Assembly (NCBI RefSeq): GCF_035934735.1
Contig: NZ_CP142396.1
Coordinates: 2,604,001-2,668,000 of the forward strand
DNA length: 64,000 nucleotides
Origin: Sedimentibacter sp. MB31-C6
Lineage (GTDB): Bacteria > Bacillota > Clostridia > Tissierellales > Sedimentibacteraceae
Direction of reading: 5' to 3'
Part shown: one piece after another, positions 55,941 to 64,000 of the stretch
Layout of the letters: every line of letters starts with the position of its first letter
Numbering within the stretch: the first letter of the stretch is position 1
Translations under genes and position numbers: made by a program
The notes under the pieces: generated by a model
Seen by the model: the letters and a program-made list of their open reading frames with translations, nothing else
Told to the model about the DNA's origin: nothing
The model's database searches: none

Positions 55941-56381
55941 ATGAAACTTCATGAATTAAAGCCTAATCCTGGTAGTGTAAAAAATAGAAAAAGATTAGGA
56001 AGAGGAACAGCAACTGGACAGGGAAAAACTGCTGGTAGAGGAATGAACGGACAAAAATCTCGTTCAGGCGGCGGAGTAAGACCTGGTTTTGAAGGTGGAC
56101 AAATGCCTCTTTACAGGAGACTTCCAAAGAGAGGATTTACAAATATTTTTGGAACTCATTATTCTGAAATTAATGTTGAAACATTAAACAAGTTTGAGGA
56201 TGGTACTGAGATTACTCCTGAAATTCTTAAATCAGAAGGTATAATTAAAAAACAACTTGACGGCGTTAAAGTTTTGGGCAACGGTGAACTTGCTAAAAAG
56301 CTTACAGTAAAAGCTCATAAATTCAGCAAATCTGCAGTAGAAAAGATTGAAGCTGCCGGTGGAAAAGTTGAGGTGATTTAA
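55941..56381 (+). CDS. rplO: 50S ribosomal protein L15
   Basis: 146 residues: [66 protein letters not shown] is the basic N-terminal extension into 23S rRNA (cited in parts: [29 protein letters not shown]). GGAGGTG precedes the ATG. Confidence 0.96.
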   Translation: MKLHELKPNPGSVKNRKRLGRGTATGQGKTAGRGMNGQKSRSGGGVRPGFEGGQMPLYRRLPKRGFTNIFGTHYSEINVETLNKFEDGTEITPEILKSEGIIKKQLDGVKVLGNGELAKKLTVKAHKFSKSAVEKIEAAGGKVEVI

Positions 56382-56382
56382 G

Positions 56383-57651
56383 TTGTTTGAAACTTTAAAA
56401 AATGCATGGAAGATACCTGATTTAAGAAAAAAAATAATATTCACACTTATGATGATGTTAGTTTACAGACTGGGTGCTGTTATACCTGTACCAGGTATTG
56501 ACAGAAGTGTAATTGACTCAATGTTCTCTGGCGGTACAGGTGGATTGTTAGATTTCTTTGACTTAATGTCAGGGGGAGCTTTTAAAGATTTTACTATATT
56601 TGCATTGAACATTTATCCATATATCACTTCATCAATTATACTTCAGCTTTTGTCGATTGCAATTCCAAAACTTGAAGAAATATTTAAGCGTGAAGATGGA
56701 AAGAAAAAAATGGCTCAATGGACTAGATATATTACAGTTGTCTTAGCATTGATTCAAGCTACAGCTTATAGTGTTGGATTTTTTAATTCAGCTATAATAG
56801 ATCAAAGCTTTTTATCAATTATGACTGTTATAATTGTACTTACAGCAGGAACAGCATTTTTGATGTGGCTAGGTGAGTTAATAACTGAAAAAGGTGTCGG
56901 TAACGGTATATCATTAATTATATTTACTGGTATAATCTCAAGATACCCAGTTGATGTAGGAACTGTAGTTTATAAATTAGGAGCTGGATCGGTTAATATT
57001 ATAGAAGTATTACTTTTCTTAGTATTTGCATTTGTAATAGTTGTTGGAGTTATCGCAATTCAACAAGGTGAAAGAAAAGTTCCAGTGCAGTATGCAAAAA
57101 GAGTTGTAGGAAGAAAAATGTACGGTGGACAAAGCACACATATTCCAATGAAGGTGTTAATGGCTGGAGTTATGCCAGTAATATTCTCATCAACCTTGTT
57201 AGCAATTCCACAAACATTAGCTTTCTTTTTTCCAGGCATGGCTGAGGGTGTACAAAAGTACTTTTCAGTAGCAGGAAGCCCGGGAGTATATATTTATACA
57301 ATATTAAATATTTTATTGATAATATTCTTCACATATTTCTACACAGCGGTACAATTCAATCCTTTTGAGTATTCGAATACGCTGAAAGAAAATGGTGGTT
57401 TCATACCTGGAATAAGACCAGGAAGGTCAACAGCAGAATATTTAAATAAAGTATTAAACAGAATAACAATAGCAGGAGCTATAGCACTTGCAGTAATAGC
57501 GACAATACCAACCTTGATATTTTCATTTACGAATTTACAGATTAACTTTGGCGGAACGTCACTGTTGATTGTAGTAGGTGTTGCTCTTGAAACAATGAAG
57601 CAGATAGAAGCTCAAATGTTGATGAGACACTATAAAGGATTCTTGAAATAA
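56383..57651 (+). CDS. secY: Preprotein translocase subunit SecY
   Basis: 422 residues with ten membrane helices. Start is TTG with GAGGTGAT upstream, two bases after the rplO stop. Typical blocks: YRLGAVIPVPGID, YPYITSSIILQLL, GNGISLIIFTGI, cytoplasmic loop VQYAKRVVGRKMYGGQSTHIPMKVLMAGVMPVIF, and GGTSLLIVVGVALETMKQIEAQMLMRHYKGF. It forms the channel with SecE (29134). Confidence 0.97.
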   Translation: MFETLKNAWKIPDLRKKIIFTLMMMLVYRLGAVIPVPGIDRSVIDSMFSGGTGGLLDFFDLMSGGAFKDFTIFALNIYPYITSSIILQLLSIAIPKLEEIFKREDGKKKMAQWTRYITVVLALIQATAYSVGFFNSAIIDQSFLSIMTVIIVLTAGTAFLMWLGELITEKGVGNGISLIIFTGIISRYPVDVGTVVYKLGAGSVNIIEVLLFLVFAFVIVVGVIAIQQGERKVPVQYAKRVVGRKMYGGQSTHIPMKVLMAGVMPVIFSSTLLAIPQTLAFFFPGMAEGVQKYFSVAGSPGVYIYTILNILLIIFFTYFYTAVQFNPFEYSNTLKENGGFIPGIRPGRSTAEYLNKVLNRITIAGAIALAVIATIPTLIFSFTNLQINFGGTSLLIVVGVALETMKQIEAQMLMRHYKGFLK

Positions 57652-57664
57652 AGGGAGGTAGAAA

Positions 57665-58312
57665 ATGAGAACAATTTTGTTGGGACCACCAGGAGCTGGT
57701 AAGGGAACTCAAGCAGAAACAATTGTAAATGAATTTTCAATACCACATATATCAACAGGTGATATATTTAGACAAAATATTAAAGAGGGAACAACTCTTG
57801 GTAAAAAAGCAAAAGAGTATATGGATTTAGGTTTATTAGTTCCTGATGAATTGACTGTTGAGTTAGTGAAAGATAGATTGCTAAAGGATGACTGTAGAAA
57901 TGGATTTTTGTTAGACGGTTTTCCAAGAACGATAGTTCAAGCAGATGCTCTTGAAGAAGCTTTAAATAGTATGAATCAAAAACTAGATTATGTTATTAAT
58001 ATTGAAGTTAATGCAAATCTTCTAGTTGAAAGAGCTGTTGGAAGAAGGATATGTAAAGATTGCGGTCAAACATATCATATGACATTTAATAAACCAATAA
58101 AAGATGGAATTTGCGATAAATGTAGCGGTGAATTACTACAAAGAAAAGACGATACTGAAGAAACTGTTACAAAACGAATTAATGTTTATAAGGAACAAAC
58201 GGAGCCTCTTATTAAATATTATACTCAAAAAGGTATAATTGTTAATATAGATGGAGAAAAACCAATTTCTGAGGTTGGCGAGGAAATAGTTGCAAAATTG
58301 AGGGGCAAATAG
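57665..58312 (+). CDS. adk: Adenylate kinase
   Basis: 215 residues: P-loop [33 protein letters not shown], and a Zn-binding LID with CKDCGQTYH and CDKCSGEL, the long Gram-positive form. It interconverts ATP+AMP and 2 ADP. The secY-adk-map order is standard. Confidence 0.97.
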   Translation: MRTILLGPPGAGKGTQAETIVNEFSIPHISTGDIFRQNIKEGTTLGKKAKEYMDLGLLVPDELTVELVKDRLLKDDCRNGFLLDGFPRTIVQADALEEALNSMNQKLDYVINIEVNANLLVERAVGRRICKDCGQTYHMTFNKPIKDGICDKCSGELLQRKDDTEETVTKRINVYKEQTEPLIKYYTQKGIIVNIDGEKPISEVGEEIVAKLRGK

Positions 58313-58313
58313 T

Positions 58314-59060
58314 ATGATTATCCTCAAGACTAAAAGAGAAATAGAAATTATGAAAAAAGCCGGAAGTTTAGTTGCACAGTCACATGAACTTGTTAGAAGG
58401 CATATTAAACCAGGCGTAACAACAATGGAGCTTGATCAACTTGTTGAAAATTTTTTAAGGTCAAAAAATGCTATACCAACATTTAAAGGTTATGGTGGGT
58501 TTCCCTTTTCAATATGTGCTTCTGTAAATGAAGAAGTAGTACATGGATTTCCAAGTGATAGGAAACTCGTTGAGGGAGATATCATTAGCATCGATATTGG
58601 TGCTACTTTCGAAGGATATGTCGGAGATAGTGCAAAAACATTCTTTGTAGGAAATGTTGATGATGAAAAAAGACAATTAGTCGAGGTTACGAGACAATGT
58701 TTTTATGAAGGAATTAAATTTGCTAAAAAGTCTTTTAGGCTGTCTGATATATCACATGCCATACAAGAGTATGCAGAAAGTGCAGGGTTTTCAGTTGTAA
58801 GAGATTATGTAGGTCATGGAGTTGGGAAGGAAATGCATGAATCACCGCAAATTCCTAACTTTGGAAAACCTGGTAAAGGACCGCGGCTGCAAGAAGGAAT
58901 GGTCCTTGCAATTGAACCGATGATTAATGCAGGAACGTATAACGTAAAAGTAATTGACAACAATTGGACTGTAGTAACTGTAGATGGTAGGCCATCAGCT
59001 CACTATGAACATACAATAGCAATAACAGATGGTGAACCAGAACTTTTAACTGTATTATAG
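58314..59060 (+). CDS. map: Methionine aminopeptidase type I
   Basis: 248 residues. Metal ligands of the pita-bread fold: [17 protein letters not shown] (two Asp), [14 protein letters not shown] (His), AIEPM (Glu) and the last Glu in [17 protein letters not shown]. Removes initiator Met from nascent chains. The ATG is one base after the adk stop. Confidence 0.97.
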   Translation: MIILKTKREIEIMKKAGSLVAQSHELVRRHIKPGVTTMELDQLVENFLRSKNAIPTFKGYGGFPFSICASVNEEVVHGFPSDRKLVEGDIISIDIGATFEGYVGDSAKTFFVGNVDDEKRQLVEVTRQCFYEGIKFAKKSFRLSDISHAIQEYAESAGFSVVRDYVGHGVGKEMHESPQIPNFGKPGKGPRLQEGMVLAIEPMINAGTYNVKVIDNNWTVVTVDGRPSAHYEHTIAITDGEPELLTVL

Positions 59061-59070
59061 GGGTGATTTT

Positions 59071-59394
59071 TTGGAATTAACAACAGATTTAAAAATAGGT
59101 CAGGTAGTCAAATCCAAGGCAGGAAGAGACAAGGGTAGAGTTTTCGTAATTTGCGAAAAAGTTGATGAAAGTTATGTATTAGTATGTGATGGAGATCTTA
59201 GAAAATTAAAATCACCAAAAAAGAAAAAAATAAAACATTTAGTTATTTATAATACAGTATTGACAGAATTTGCTGAGAAATTACAAAATAACAAAAATCT
59301 AAATGATGCATTTATAAGAAGTATTCTTATTACTTATAATAATAATGCATCTAAAGAATGGAGGTTGAGTGATCAATGTCCAAGAAAGATGTAA
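59071..59394 (+). CDS. KOW domain RNA-binding protein (L14e-like)
   Basis: 107 residues from a TTG start with GGGGTGA upstream. The first half is a KOW/SH3-like barrel ([46 protein letters not shown] read in parts) resembling archaeal/eukaryotic L14e-type proteins, and the rest is a variable tail. Such a gene commonly stands between map and infA in Clostridia; its role at the ribosome is unproven. The end overlaps the infA start by 19 bases. Confidence 0.8.
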   Translation: MELTTDLKIGQVVKSKAGRDKGRVFVICEKVDESYVLVCDGDLRKLKSPKKKKIKHLVIYNTVLTEFAEKLQNNKNLNDAFIRSILITYNNNASKEWRLSDQCPRKM

Positions 59395-59594
59395 TAGAAG
59401 TCGAAGGAAAAGTCCTAGAAGCACTGCCTAACGCTATGTTCAAAGTAGAGCTTCAAAATGGGCATCAGATTTTAGCGCATATTTCTGGAAAACTGAGGAT
59501 GAATTATATCAGGATTTTACCGGGAGATACAGTAGCAGTTGAATTATCACCGTATGATTTGACTAGAGGAAGAATAACCTGGAGGAAAAAGTAA
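59376..59594 (+). CDS. infA: Translation initiation factor IF-1
   Basis: 72 residues: [68 protein letters not shown] (single OB fold; read in parts). TGGAGG lies 11 bases before the ATG. Confidence 0.97.
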   Translation: MSKKDVIEVEGKVLEALPNAMFKVELQNGHQILAHISGKLRMNYIRILPGDTVAVELSPYDLTRGRITWRKK

Positions 59595-59720
<126 letters not shown>

Positions 59721-59780
59721 TCTAGAATAGAAAATGTTGAAATAAATTAAGTAACTACTATGGTAGGAGGTGTAAGCTTA

Positions 59781-60146
59781 ATGGCCAGAATAGCTGGTGT
59801 TGATTTACCAAGAGATAAAAGAGTTGAAGTAGGTTTGACTTATATATTTGGTATTGGTAGACCAACTTCTAATAAAATACTCAAAGCTGCAGGGATTAGT
59901 CCTGACACTAGAGTAAAAGATTTAACAGAAGACGAAGTATCAAAATTAAGAACTGAAATAGATAAGCACCCTGTTGAAGGTGACTTAAGAAGAGAAGTAG
60001 CGTTAAATATTAAAAGATTGAAAGAAATTAACTGCTACAGAGGATTGAGACACAAAAGAGGATTGCCTGTCAGAGGACAAAATACAAAGAATAATGCAAG
60101 AACAAGAAAAGGTCCTAAGAGAGTTTCAGGAAAAAAATCTAAGTAA
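59781..60146 (+). CDS. rpsM: 30S ribosomal protein S13
   Basis: 121 residues from ATG 59781 ([22 protein letters not shown]) after AGGAGGTG; a seven-residue upstream extension is rejected. C-terminal [21 protein letters not shown]. Confidence 0.97.
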   Translation: MARIAGVDLPRDKRVEVGLTYIFGIGRPTSNKILKAAGISPDTRVKDLTEDEVSKLRTEIDKHPVEGDLRREVALNIKRLKEINCYRGLRHKRGLPVRGQNTKNNARTRKGPKRVSGKKSK

Positions 60147-60160
60147 AAGGAGGGACTTAA

Positions 60161-60559
60161 GTGGCAGCTAAAAAACAACAAAAAACTAGAGTAAGAAGAA
60201 AAGAACGTAAAAACATTGAAAAAGGCCAGGCACATATTAAGTCTACTTTTAACAATACACTTGTAACTTTGACTGACTTGCAAGGAAATGCTATTGCATG
60301 GGCTAGTTCAGGACAATTAGGATTCAAAGGATCAAGAAAATCTACTCCATATGCTGCTTCAATGGTTGCTGAAGAAGCAGCTAAAAGAGCTATGGAACAT
60401 GGCTTGAAAACAGTAGAAGTATATGTTAAGGGACCAGGCTCAGGACGAGAAGCAGCTATAAGATCTTTACAAGCAGCTGGACTTGAAGTTAATTTAATAA
60501 AAGATGTTACTCCAATACCACATAACGGTTGTAGACCACCAAAACGTAGAAGAGTATAA
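60161..60559 (+). CDS. rpsK: 30S ribosomal protein S11
   Basis: 132 residues from GTG with AAAGGAGGG upstream: [85 protein letters not shown]. Confidence 0.97.
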   Translation: MAAKKQQKTRVRRKERKNIEKGQAHIKSTFNNTLVTLTDLQGNAIAWASSGQLGFKGSRKSTPYAASMVAEEAAKRAMEHGLKTVEVYVKGPGSGREAAIRSLQAAGLEVNLIKDVTPIPHNGCRPPKRRRV

Positions 60560-60577
60560 TAGAAATGAGGTGAAATG

Positions 60578-61201
60578 ATGGCAAGATATACTGGACCTGT
60601 ATGTAGAATTTGCAGAAGAGAAGGTTTAAAGTTATATTTGAAAGGTGATAGATGCTATACTGATAAATGTTCAATAGGCAGAAGAAATTATGCACCTGGA
60701 CAACATGGACAAAGCAATAAAAAACTTACAAACCATGGAATGCAATTAAGAGAAAAACAAAAAGTTAGAAAATATTATGGTGTTTTAGAAGGCCAATTTA
60801 GCGAATATTATAATATGGCTAATAAAATGTCAGGTAAATCAGGTGAAAACCTACTTAAAATTTTAGAGCTAAGATTAGACAATATTATATATAGATTAGG
60901 TTTTGCAAGTTCAAGACCTGAAGCAAGACAATTGGTAGTTCATGGTCATTTTACTATTAATGGTAAAAAGGCTGATATTCCATCTATGATTCTTAAAGTT
61001 GGTGATGTTATTCAAGTAAAAGAAAAGAGCCAAAGTTCAGCAAAGTTTAAAGCTTTTGTAGAAAACCACAAAGGAACTGCGCCACAATGGCTTCAGGTAG
61101 AACCTGATAATTTTACTGGTAGAATAGTTGCTGAACCAGCAAAAGAAGATATAGAAATACCAATAGCAGAACATCTAATTGTTGAGTGGTACTCTAAATA
61201 A
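60578..61201 (+). CDS. rpsD: 30S ribosomal protein S4
   Basis: 207 residues from ATG 60578 ([16 protein letters not shown]), five bases after GAGGTG; the adjacent ATG at 60575 is too close. CxxC pairs in the N-terminal region indicate the Zn-binding form. S4 domain: [30 protein letters not shown]. Confidence 0.97.
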   Translation: MARYTGPVCRICRREGLKLYLKGDRCYTDKCSIGRRNYAPGQHGQSNKKLTNHGMQLREKQKVRKYYGVLEGQFSEYYNMANKMSGKSGENLLKILELRLDNIIYRLGFASSRPEARQLVVHGHFTINGKKADIPSMILKVGDVIQVKEKSQSSAKFKAFVENHKGTAPQWLQVEPDNFTGRIVAEPAKEDIEIPIAEHLIVEWYSK

Positions 61202-61256
61202 TAGCTATTAAGAATTATTACCCTCGGCAAAAAAACAGATCTAAGGAGGGTTTGGG

Positions 61257-62204
61257 ATGATAGAAATTGAAAAACCTAACATTACGTTAAATGAAAAAAA
61301 TGATGAAAACACTTATGGAAAAATAGTAGTTGAACCACTTGAAAGAGGTTATGGAACAACACTTGGAAATTCACTCAGAAGAATACTTCTTTCATCATTG
61401 CCAGGAGCAGCTGTTACCTCTATAAACATTCAAGGTGTGTTGCATGAATTTTCAACTATACCTGGAGTTAGAGAAGATGTAACAGAAATAATTCTTAATA
61501 TTAAGAATCTTGCTGCTAAAATGAATGTGCAGGGGCCTGTTCAACTATTAATAGATGCAAAAGGCCCTAAGGTAGTTACAGCAGGAGATATAATAACAGG
61601 TGGGGATGTTGAAATTATTAATGAAGACCTGCATATTGCTACTTTGGAAGAAGGTTCCGAACTCATAATAGAAATGGAAATGGAACAGGGAAGAGGCTAT
61701 GCAGTAGCTGAAAGAAATAAAAAGGAAAACCAATCTATTGGAGTAATTCCTATTGATTCAATATTTACACCTGTTAAAAAGGTCAATTTCTCAGTTGAAG
61801 ACACAAGAGTTGGTAATAGAACTGACTTTGACAAATTAACCATTGAAATATGGACTGATGGAACTATAGAACCTGAAGAAGCAGTTTCCCTAGGTGCGAA
61901 AATATTAAATGAACATCTAAACTTGTTTATATCATTAACAGAGCATCTTAATGAAGTAGAAATAATGATTGAAAAAGAAGAAGATGAAAAAGAGAAAGTT
62001 TTAGAAATGACTATAGAGGAACTTGATTTATCAGTTAGATCTTACAATTGTTTAAAGAGAGCTGGAATAAATACTGTTGAGGAGCTTACATACAAAACAG
62101 AGGAAGATATGATGAAAGTAAGAAACCTTGGCAAGAAATCTTTAGATGAAGTTGCAAAGAAACTTGAGGAATTAGGGTTATCTCTAAGAAAAAATGATAA
62201 TTAG
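61257..62204 (+). CDS. rpoA: DNA-directed RNA polymerase subunit alpha
   Basis: 315 residues: N-terminal dimerisation domain ([31 protein letters not shown]), an acidic linker, and the C-terminal domain ([48 protein letters not shown]) that contacts UP elements and activators. Located between rpsD and rplQ as usual. Confidence 0.98.
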   Translation: MIEIEKPNITLNEKNDENTYGKIVVEPLERGYGTTLGNSLRRILLSSLPGAAVTSINIQGVLHEFSTIPGVREDVTEIILNIKNLAAKMNVQGPVQLLIDAKGPKVVTAGDIITGGDVEIINEDLHIATLEEGSELIIEMEMEQGRGYAVAERNKKENQSIGVIPIDSIFTPVKKVNFSVEDTRVGNRTDFDKLTIEIWTDGTIEPEEAVSLGAKILNEHLNLFISLTEHLNEVEIMIEKEEDEKEKVLEMTIEELDLSVRSYNCLKRAGINTVEELTYKTEEDMMKVRNLGKKSLDEVAKKLEELGLSLRKNDN

Positions 62205-62224
62205 CAGTAAAAGGAGGACTAAGC

Positions 62225-62566
62225 ATGGGTAGTCACAGAAAACTTGGTTTCAAGACTGACCATAGAGTAGCTATGTTGAGAAACATGTCTGCAGACCTAA
62301 TTAATAATGGCAGAATTGTTACAACAGTAACAAGAGCTAAAGAAGTAAGAAGAGTTGCAGAAAAAATGATTACTCTTGGTAAAAGAGGAGACCTACATGC
62401 AAGACGTCAAGCATTAGCGTATATGTATGACAAAAATGCCGTATATAAGCTATTTGAAGAAGTTGCTCCTAACTACAAGGATAGAAATGGTGGATACACA
62501 AGAATTCTAAAATTGGGACCTCGCAAAGGCGATGGAGCAGAAATGGCTATAATTGAATTGGTATAA
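62225..62566 (+). CDS. rplQ: 50S ribosomal protein L17
   Basis: 113 residues: [61 protein letters not shown] (read in parts) ending [25 protein letters not shown] precedes the ATG. Last gene of the S10-spc-alpha superoperon; a terminator follows. Confidence 0.97.
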   Translation: MGSHRKLGFKTDHRVAMLRNMSADLINNGRIVTTVTRAKEVRRVAEKMITLGKRGDLHARRQALAYMYDKNAVYKLFEEVAPNYKDRNGGYTRILKLGPRKGDGAEMAIIELV

Positions 62567-62584
62567 ATATATTTAAACATAAAT

Positions 62585-62611
62585 GGGTTAAGATTATTCT
62601 TAATCCTTTTT
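62585..62611 (+). terminator. Rho-independent terminator after rplQ
   Basis: GGGTTAAGA (62585-62593) pairs with TCTTAATCC (62598-62606, one G-U) and is followed by five T. Confidence 0.9.
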
Positions 62612-62638
62612 GTTTTATATCACCATATAAATTTTGTG

Positions 62639-62667
62639 TTGTAAAACTTCATGAATAATGGTATTAT
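62639..62667 (+). promoter_or_regulatory. Candidate sigma-A promoter for ecfA1-ecfA2
   Basis: TTGTAA (62639-62644), 17 bases, TATTAT (62662-62667), about 60 bases upstream of ecfA1. Confidence 0.55.
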
Positions 62668-62728
62668 CATAATTGGCAGGAAATCAATGTATTACATAAT
62701 AATATAAAATTATAATAAAGGTGTTATA

Positions 62729-63553
62729 ATGGAAGATATAATTAATATAGAAAATGTTAAATATAAATATAACAAAGAAGATGTTGTATATGCTGTAGAT
62801 GGAGTTTGTTTGAAAGTTAAAAAAGGTGAGTTTACTGCAATTATAGGTCATAATGGTTCTGGTAAATCAACATTGGCTAAACTTATTAACTCCATATTGC
62901 TTCCTACAGAAGGTAAAATATATGTTAAAGGTATGGATACCTCAGATGAAAGTAAATTATGGGATATAAGGCAAACTGCAGGGATGGTTTTTCAAAACCC
63001 TGATAATCAGTTAGTTGCAACTATAGTCGAAGAAGATATAGCTTTTGGTCCTGAAAATCAAGGAGTAGAGTCATCAGAAATCAGACGCAGAGTAGATGAT
63101 GCTCTTAACGCAGTGGGAATGTATGAGTTTAGAAAAAGACCTCCACATTTATTATCAGGAGGTCAAAAACAAAGAGTTGCAATTGCAGGTATATTAGCAT
63201 TGAACTCAGATTGTATAATTTTAGATGAGCCAACAGCTATGCTTGATCCATCAGGCAGAGCTGAGGTAATGGATACTTTAAAAAAGCTAAATGAACAAGG
63301 AAAAACAATACTTTTAATAACACATTATATGGATGAGGCAGTAGAAGCTGATAGAGTAGTTATAATGGATAAGGGTAATATAAAACTAGATGGTACACCT
63401 AAAGAAGTTTTTAGAAATATTAGTGAAATAAAAAAATTCGGGTTAGATGTACCTCAAGTTACTGAACTTGCTCAAGAATTAAGTAAAGAAGGGCTTAATA
63501 TACCTTCTGATATAGTTAGTATAGAGGAACTGGTGGATTTATTATGTCAATAA
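62729..63553 (+). CDS. ecfA1: ECF transporter energy-coupling ATPase EcfA1
   Basis: 274 residues. ABC ATPase motifs: Walker [11 protein letters not shown]-loop [24 protein letters not shown], signature LSGGQKQR, Walker [12 protein letters not shown] and H-loop ITHYMDEA. The Q-loop text is typical of EcfA. With EcfA2 and EcfT it powers uptake of vitamins and metals by several S components. The last bases overlap ecfA2 by 10. Confidence 0.95.
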   Translation: MEDIINIENVKYKYNKEDVVYAVDGVCLKVKKGEFTAIIGHNGSGKSTLAKLINSILLPTEGKIYVKGMDTSDESKLWDIRQTAGMVFQNPDNQLVATIVEEDIAFGPENQGVESSEIRRRVDDALNAVGMYEFRKRPPHLLSGGQKQRVAIAGILALNSDCIILDEPTAMLDPSGRAEVMDTLKKLNEQGKTILLITHYMDEAVEADRVVIMDKGNIKLDGTPKEVFRNISEIKKFGLDVPQVTELAQELSKEGLNIPSDIVSIEELVDLLCQ

Positions 63554-64000
63554 AAGCAGAAAATATTAAATATGTATATAGTGAGGGAACACCTTTTAGA
63601 ACATTAGCTTTAGATAATGTTAACTTAGAGATAACAGAAGGAGATTTTTTAGGAATTATTGGACATACAGGTTCTGGGAAATCAACTCTTATACAGTTGT
63701 TTAACGGATTGGAAAAGGCAACTGAAGGAAGAATGTTAGTTAATGGTACAGTAATAGGTGAAGATAAGAAAAAACTAAGTTTTATACGTCAAATAGTAGG
63801 GCTTGTTTTTCAATACCCAGAATATCAGCTTTTTGAAGAAACTGTAGAAAAAGATGTTGCCTTTGGACCAATGAATCTTAATTTATCACAGAATGAAATT
63901 GATATGAGGGTAAAGGAAGCTTTAGAGTTAGTAGGGTTTAATTATGAAAAAATAAAGAATGCTTCTCCTTTTGACTTATCTGGAGGACAAAAAAGAAGAG
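63544..64000 (+). CDS. ecfA2: ECF transporter energy-coupling ATPase EcfA2 (truncated by window end)
   Basis: ATG at 63544 inside the end of ecfA1; 152 codons visible, open to the window edge. Walker [11 protein letters not shown]-loop [22 protein letters not shown] and the start of the signature LSGGQKRR are present. EcfT and truA are expected beyond the edge. Confidence 0.93.
   Translation, partial: MSIKAENIKYVYSEGTPFRTLALDNVNLEITEGDFLGIIGHTGSGKSTLIQLFNGLEKATEGRMLVNGTVIGEDKKKLSFIRQIVGLVFQYPEYQLFEETVEKDVAFGPMNLNLSQNEIDMRVKEALELVGFNYEKIKNASPFDLSGGQKRR

Overview
The window is a low-GC chromosomal segment from an endospore-forming Firmicute of class Clostridia. The class assignment rests on the spoIIGA-sigE-sigG cluster, a sigH gene in the cysS-mrnC-rlmB-yacP-sigH order, A/T-ending codons, strong AGGAGG ribosome-binding sites, an oxygen-scavenging flavodiiron/NADH-oxidoreductase pair typical of anaerobes, and Zn-type S14. 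A beta-keto acid cleavage gene set points to an amino-acid-using anaerobe. Genus cannot be settled from the sequence alone. There are no rRNA genes, no CRISPR array, no recognisable insertion sequence and no phage genes.

Layout. 1-7.6 kb: mixed metabolic genes, comprising a MATE exporter tail, a permuted NlpC/P60-like hydrolase, a 35-residue membrane peptide, a C_GCAxxG_C_C protein, a UvrD/PcrA-type helicase, a radical SAM protein, and the flavodiiron protein with its NADH:rubredoxin oxidoreductase-like partner. 7.7-10.5 kb: the sporulation cluster spoIIGA-sigE-sigG plus a YlmC/YmxH gene. 10.5-13 kb, minus strand: dxr and hom. 13.2-17.3 kb: thrC-thrB-pheB (ACT) and a patatin-like lipase, followed by a convergent cell-wall amidase. 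19.2-23 kb: cysS-mrnC-rlmB-yacP-sigH. 23-27.3 kb: an accessory block (SLC1-type symporter, class III aminotransferase, BKACE enzyme, DUF3870-like gene) placed where many Clostridia have tuf or rpmG directly after sigH.

27.4-64 kb is the transcription/translation superoperon region: tRNA-Thr(GGT)-tuf1; rpmG-secE-nusG-rplK-rplA; rplJ-rplL; rpoB-rpoC; L7Ae-like-rpsL-rpsG-fusA-tuf2; a lone sigma-54 activator; then the S10/spc/alpha clusters from rpsJ to rplQ; and the start of ecfA1-ecfA2. The two tuf genes differ at only four bases, all within one 80-base patch.

The most unusual DNA lies between the L10 attenuator and rplJ (about 31.29-31.62 kb): an A-B-A-B-A array of hairpin-forming repeats bounded by an 8-base direct repeat, sitting inside the 5' leader of an essential ribosomal operon. 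The second point of interest is the symporter/aminotransferase/BKACE cassette, which is preceded by a consensus promoter, a folded leader and an intrinsic terminator, the layout of an undescribed attenuator or riboswitch. Further structured, gene-free leaders or spacers occur before rpsJ, between rpsJ and rplC, between rpsL and rpsG, and before the 35-residue peptide.
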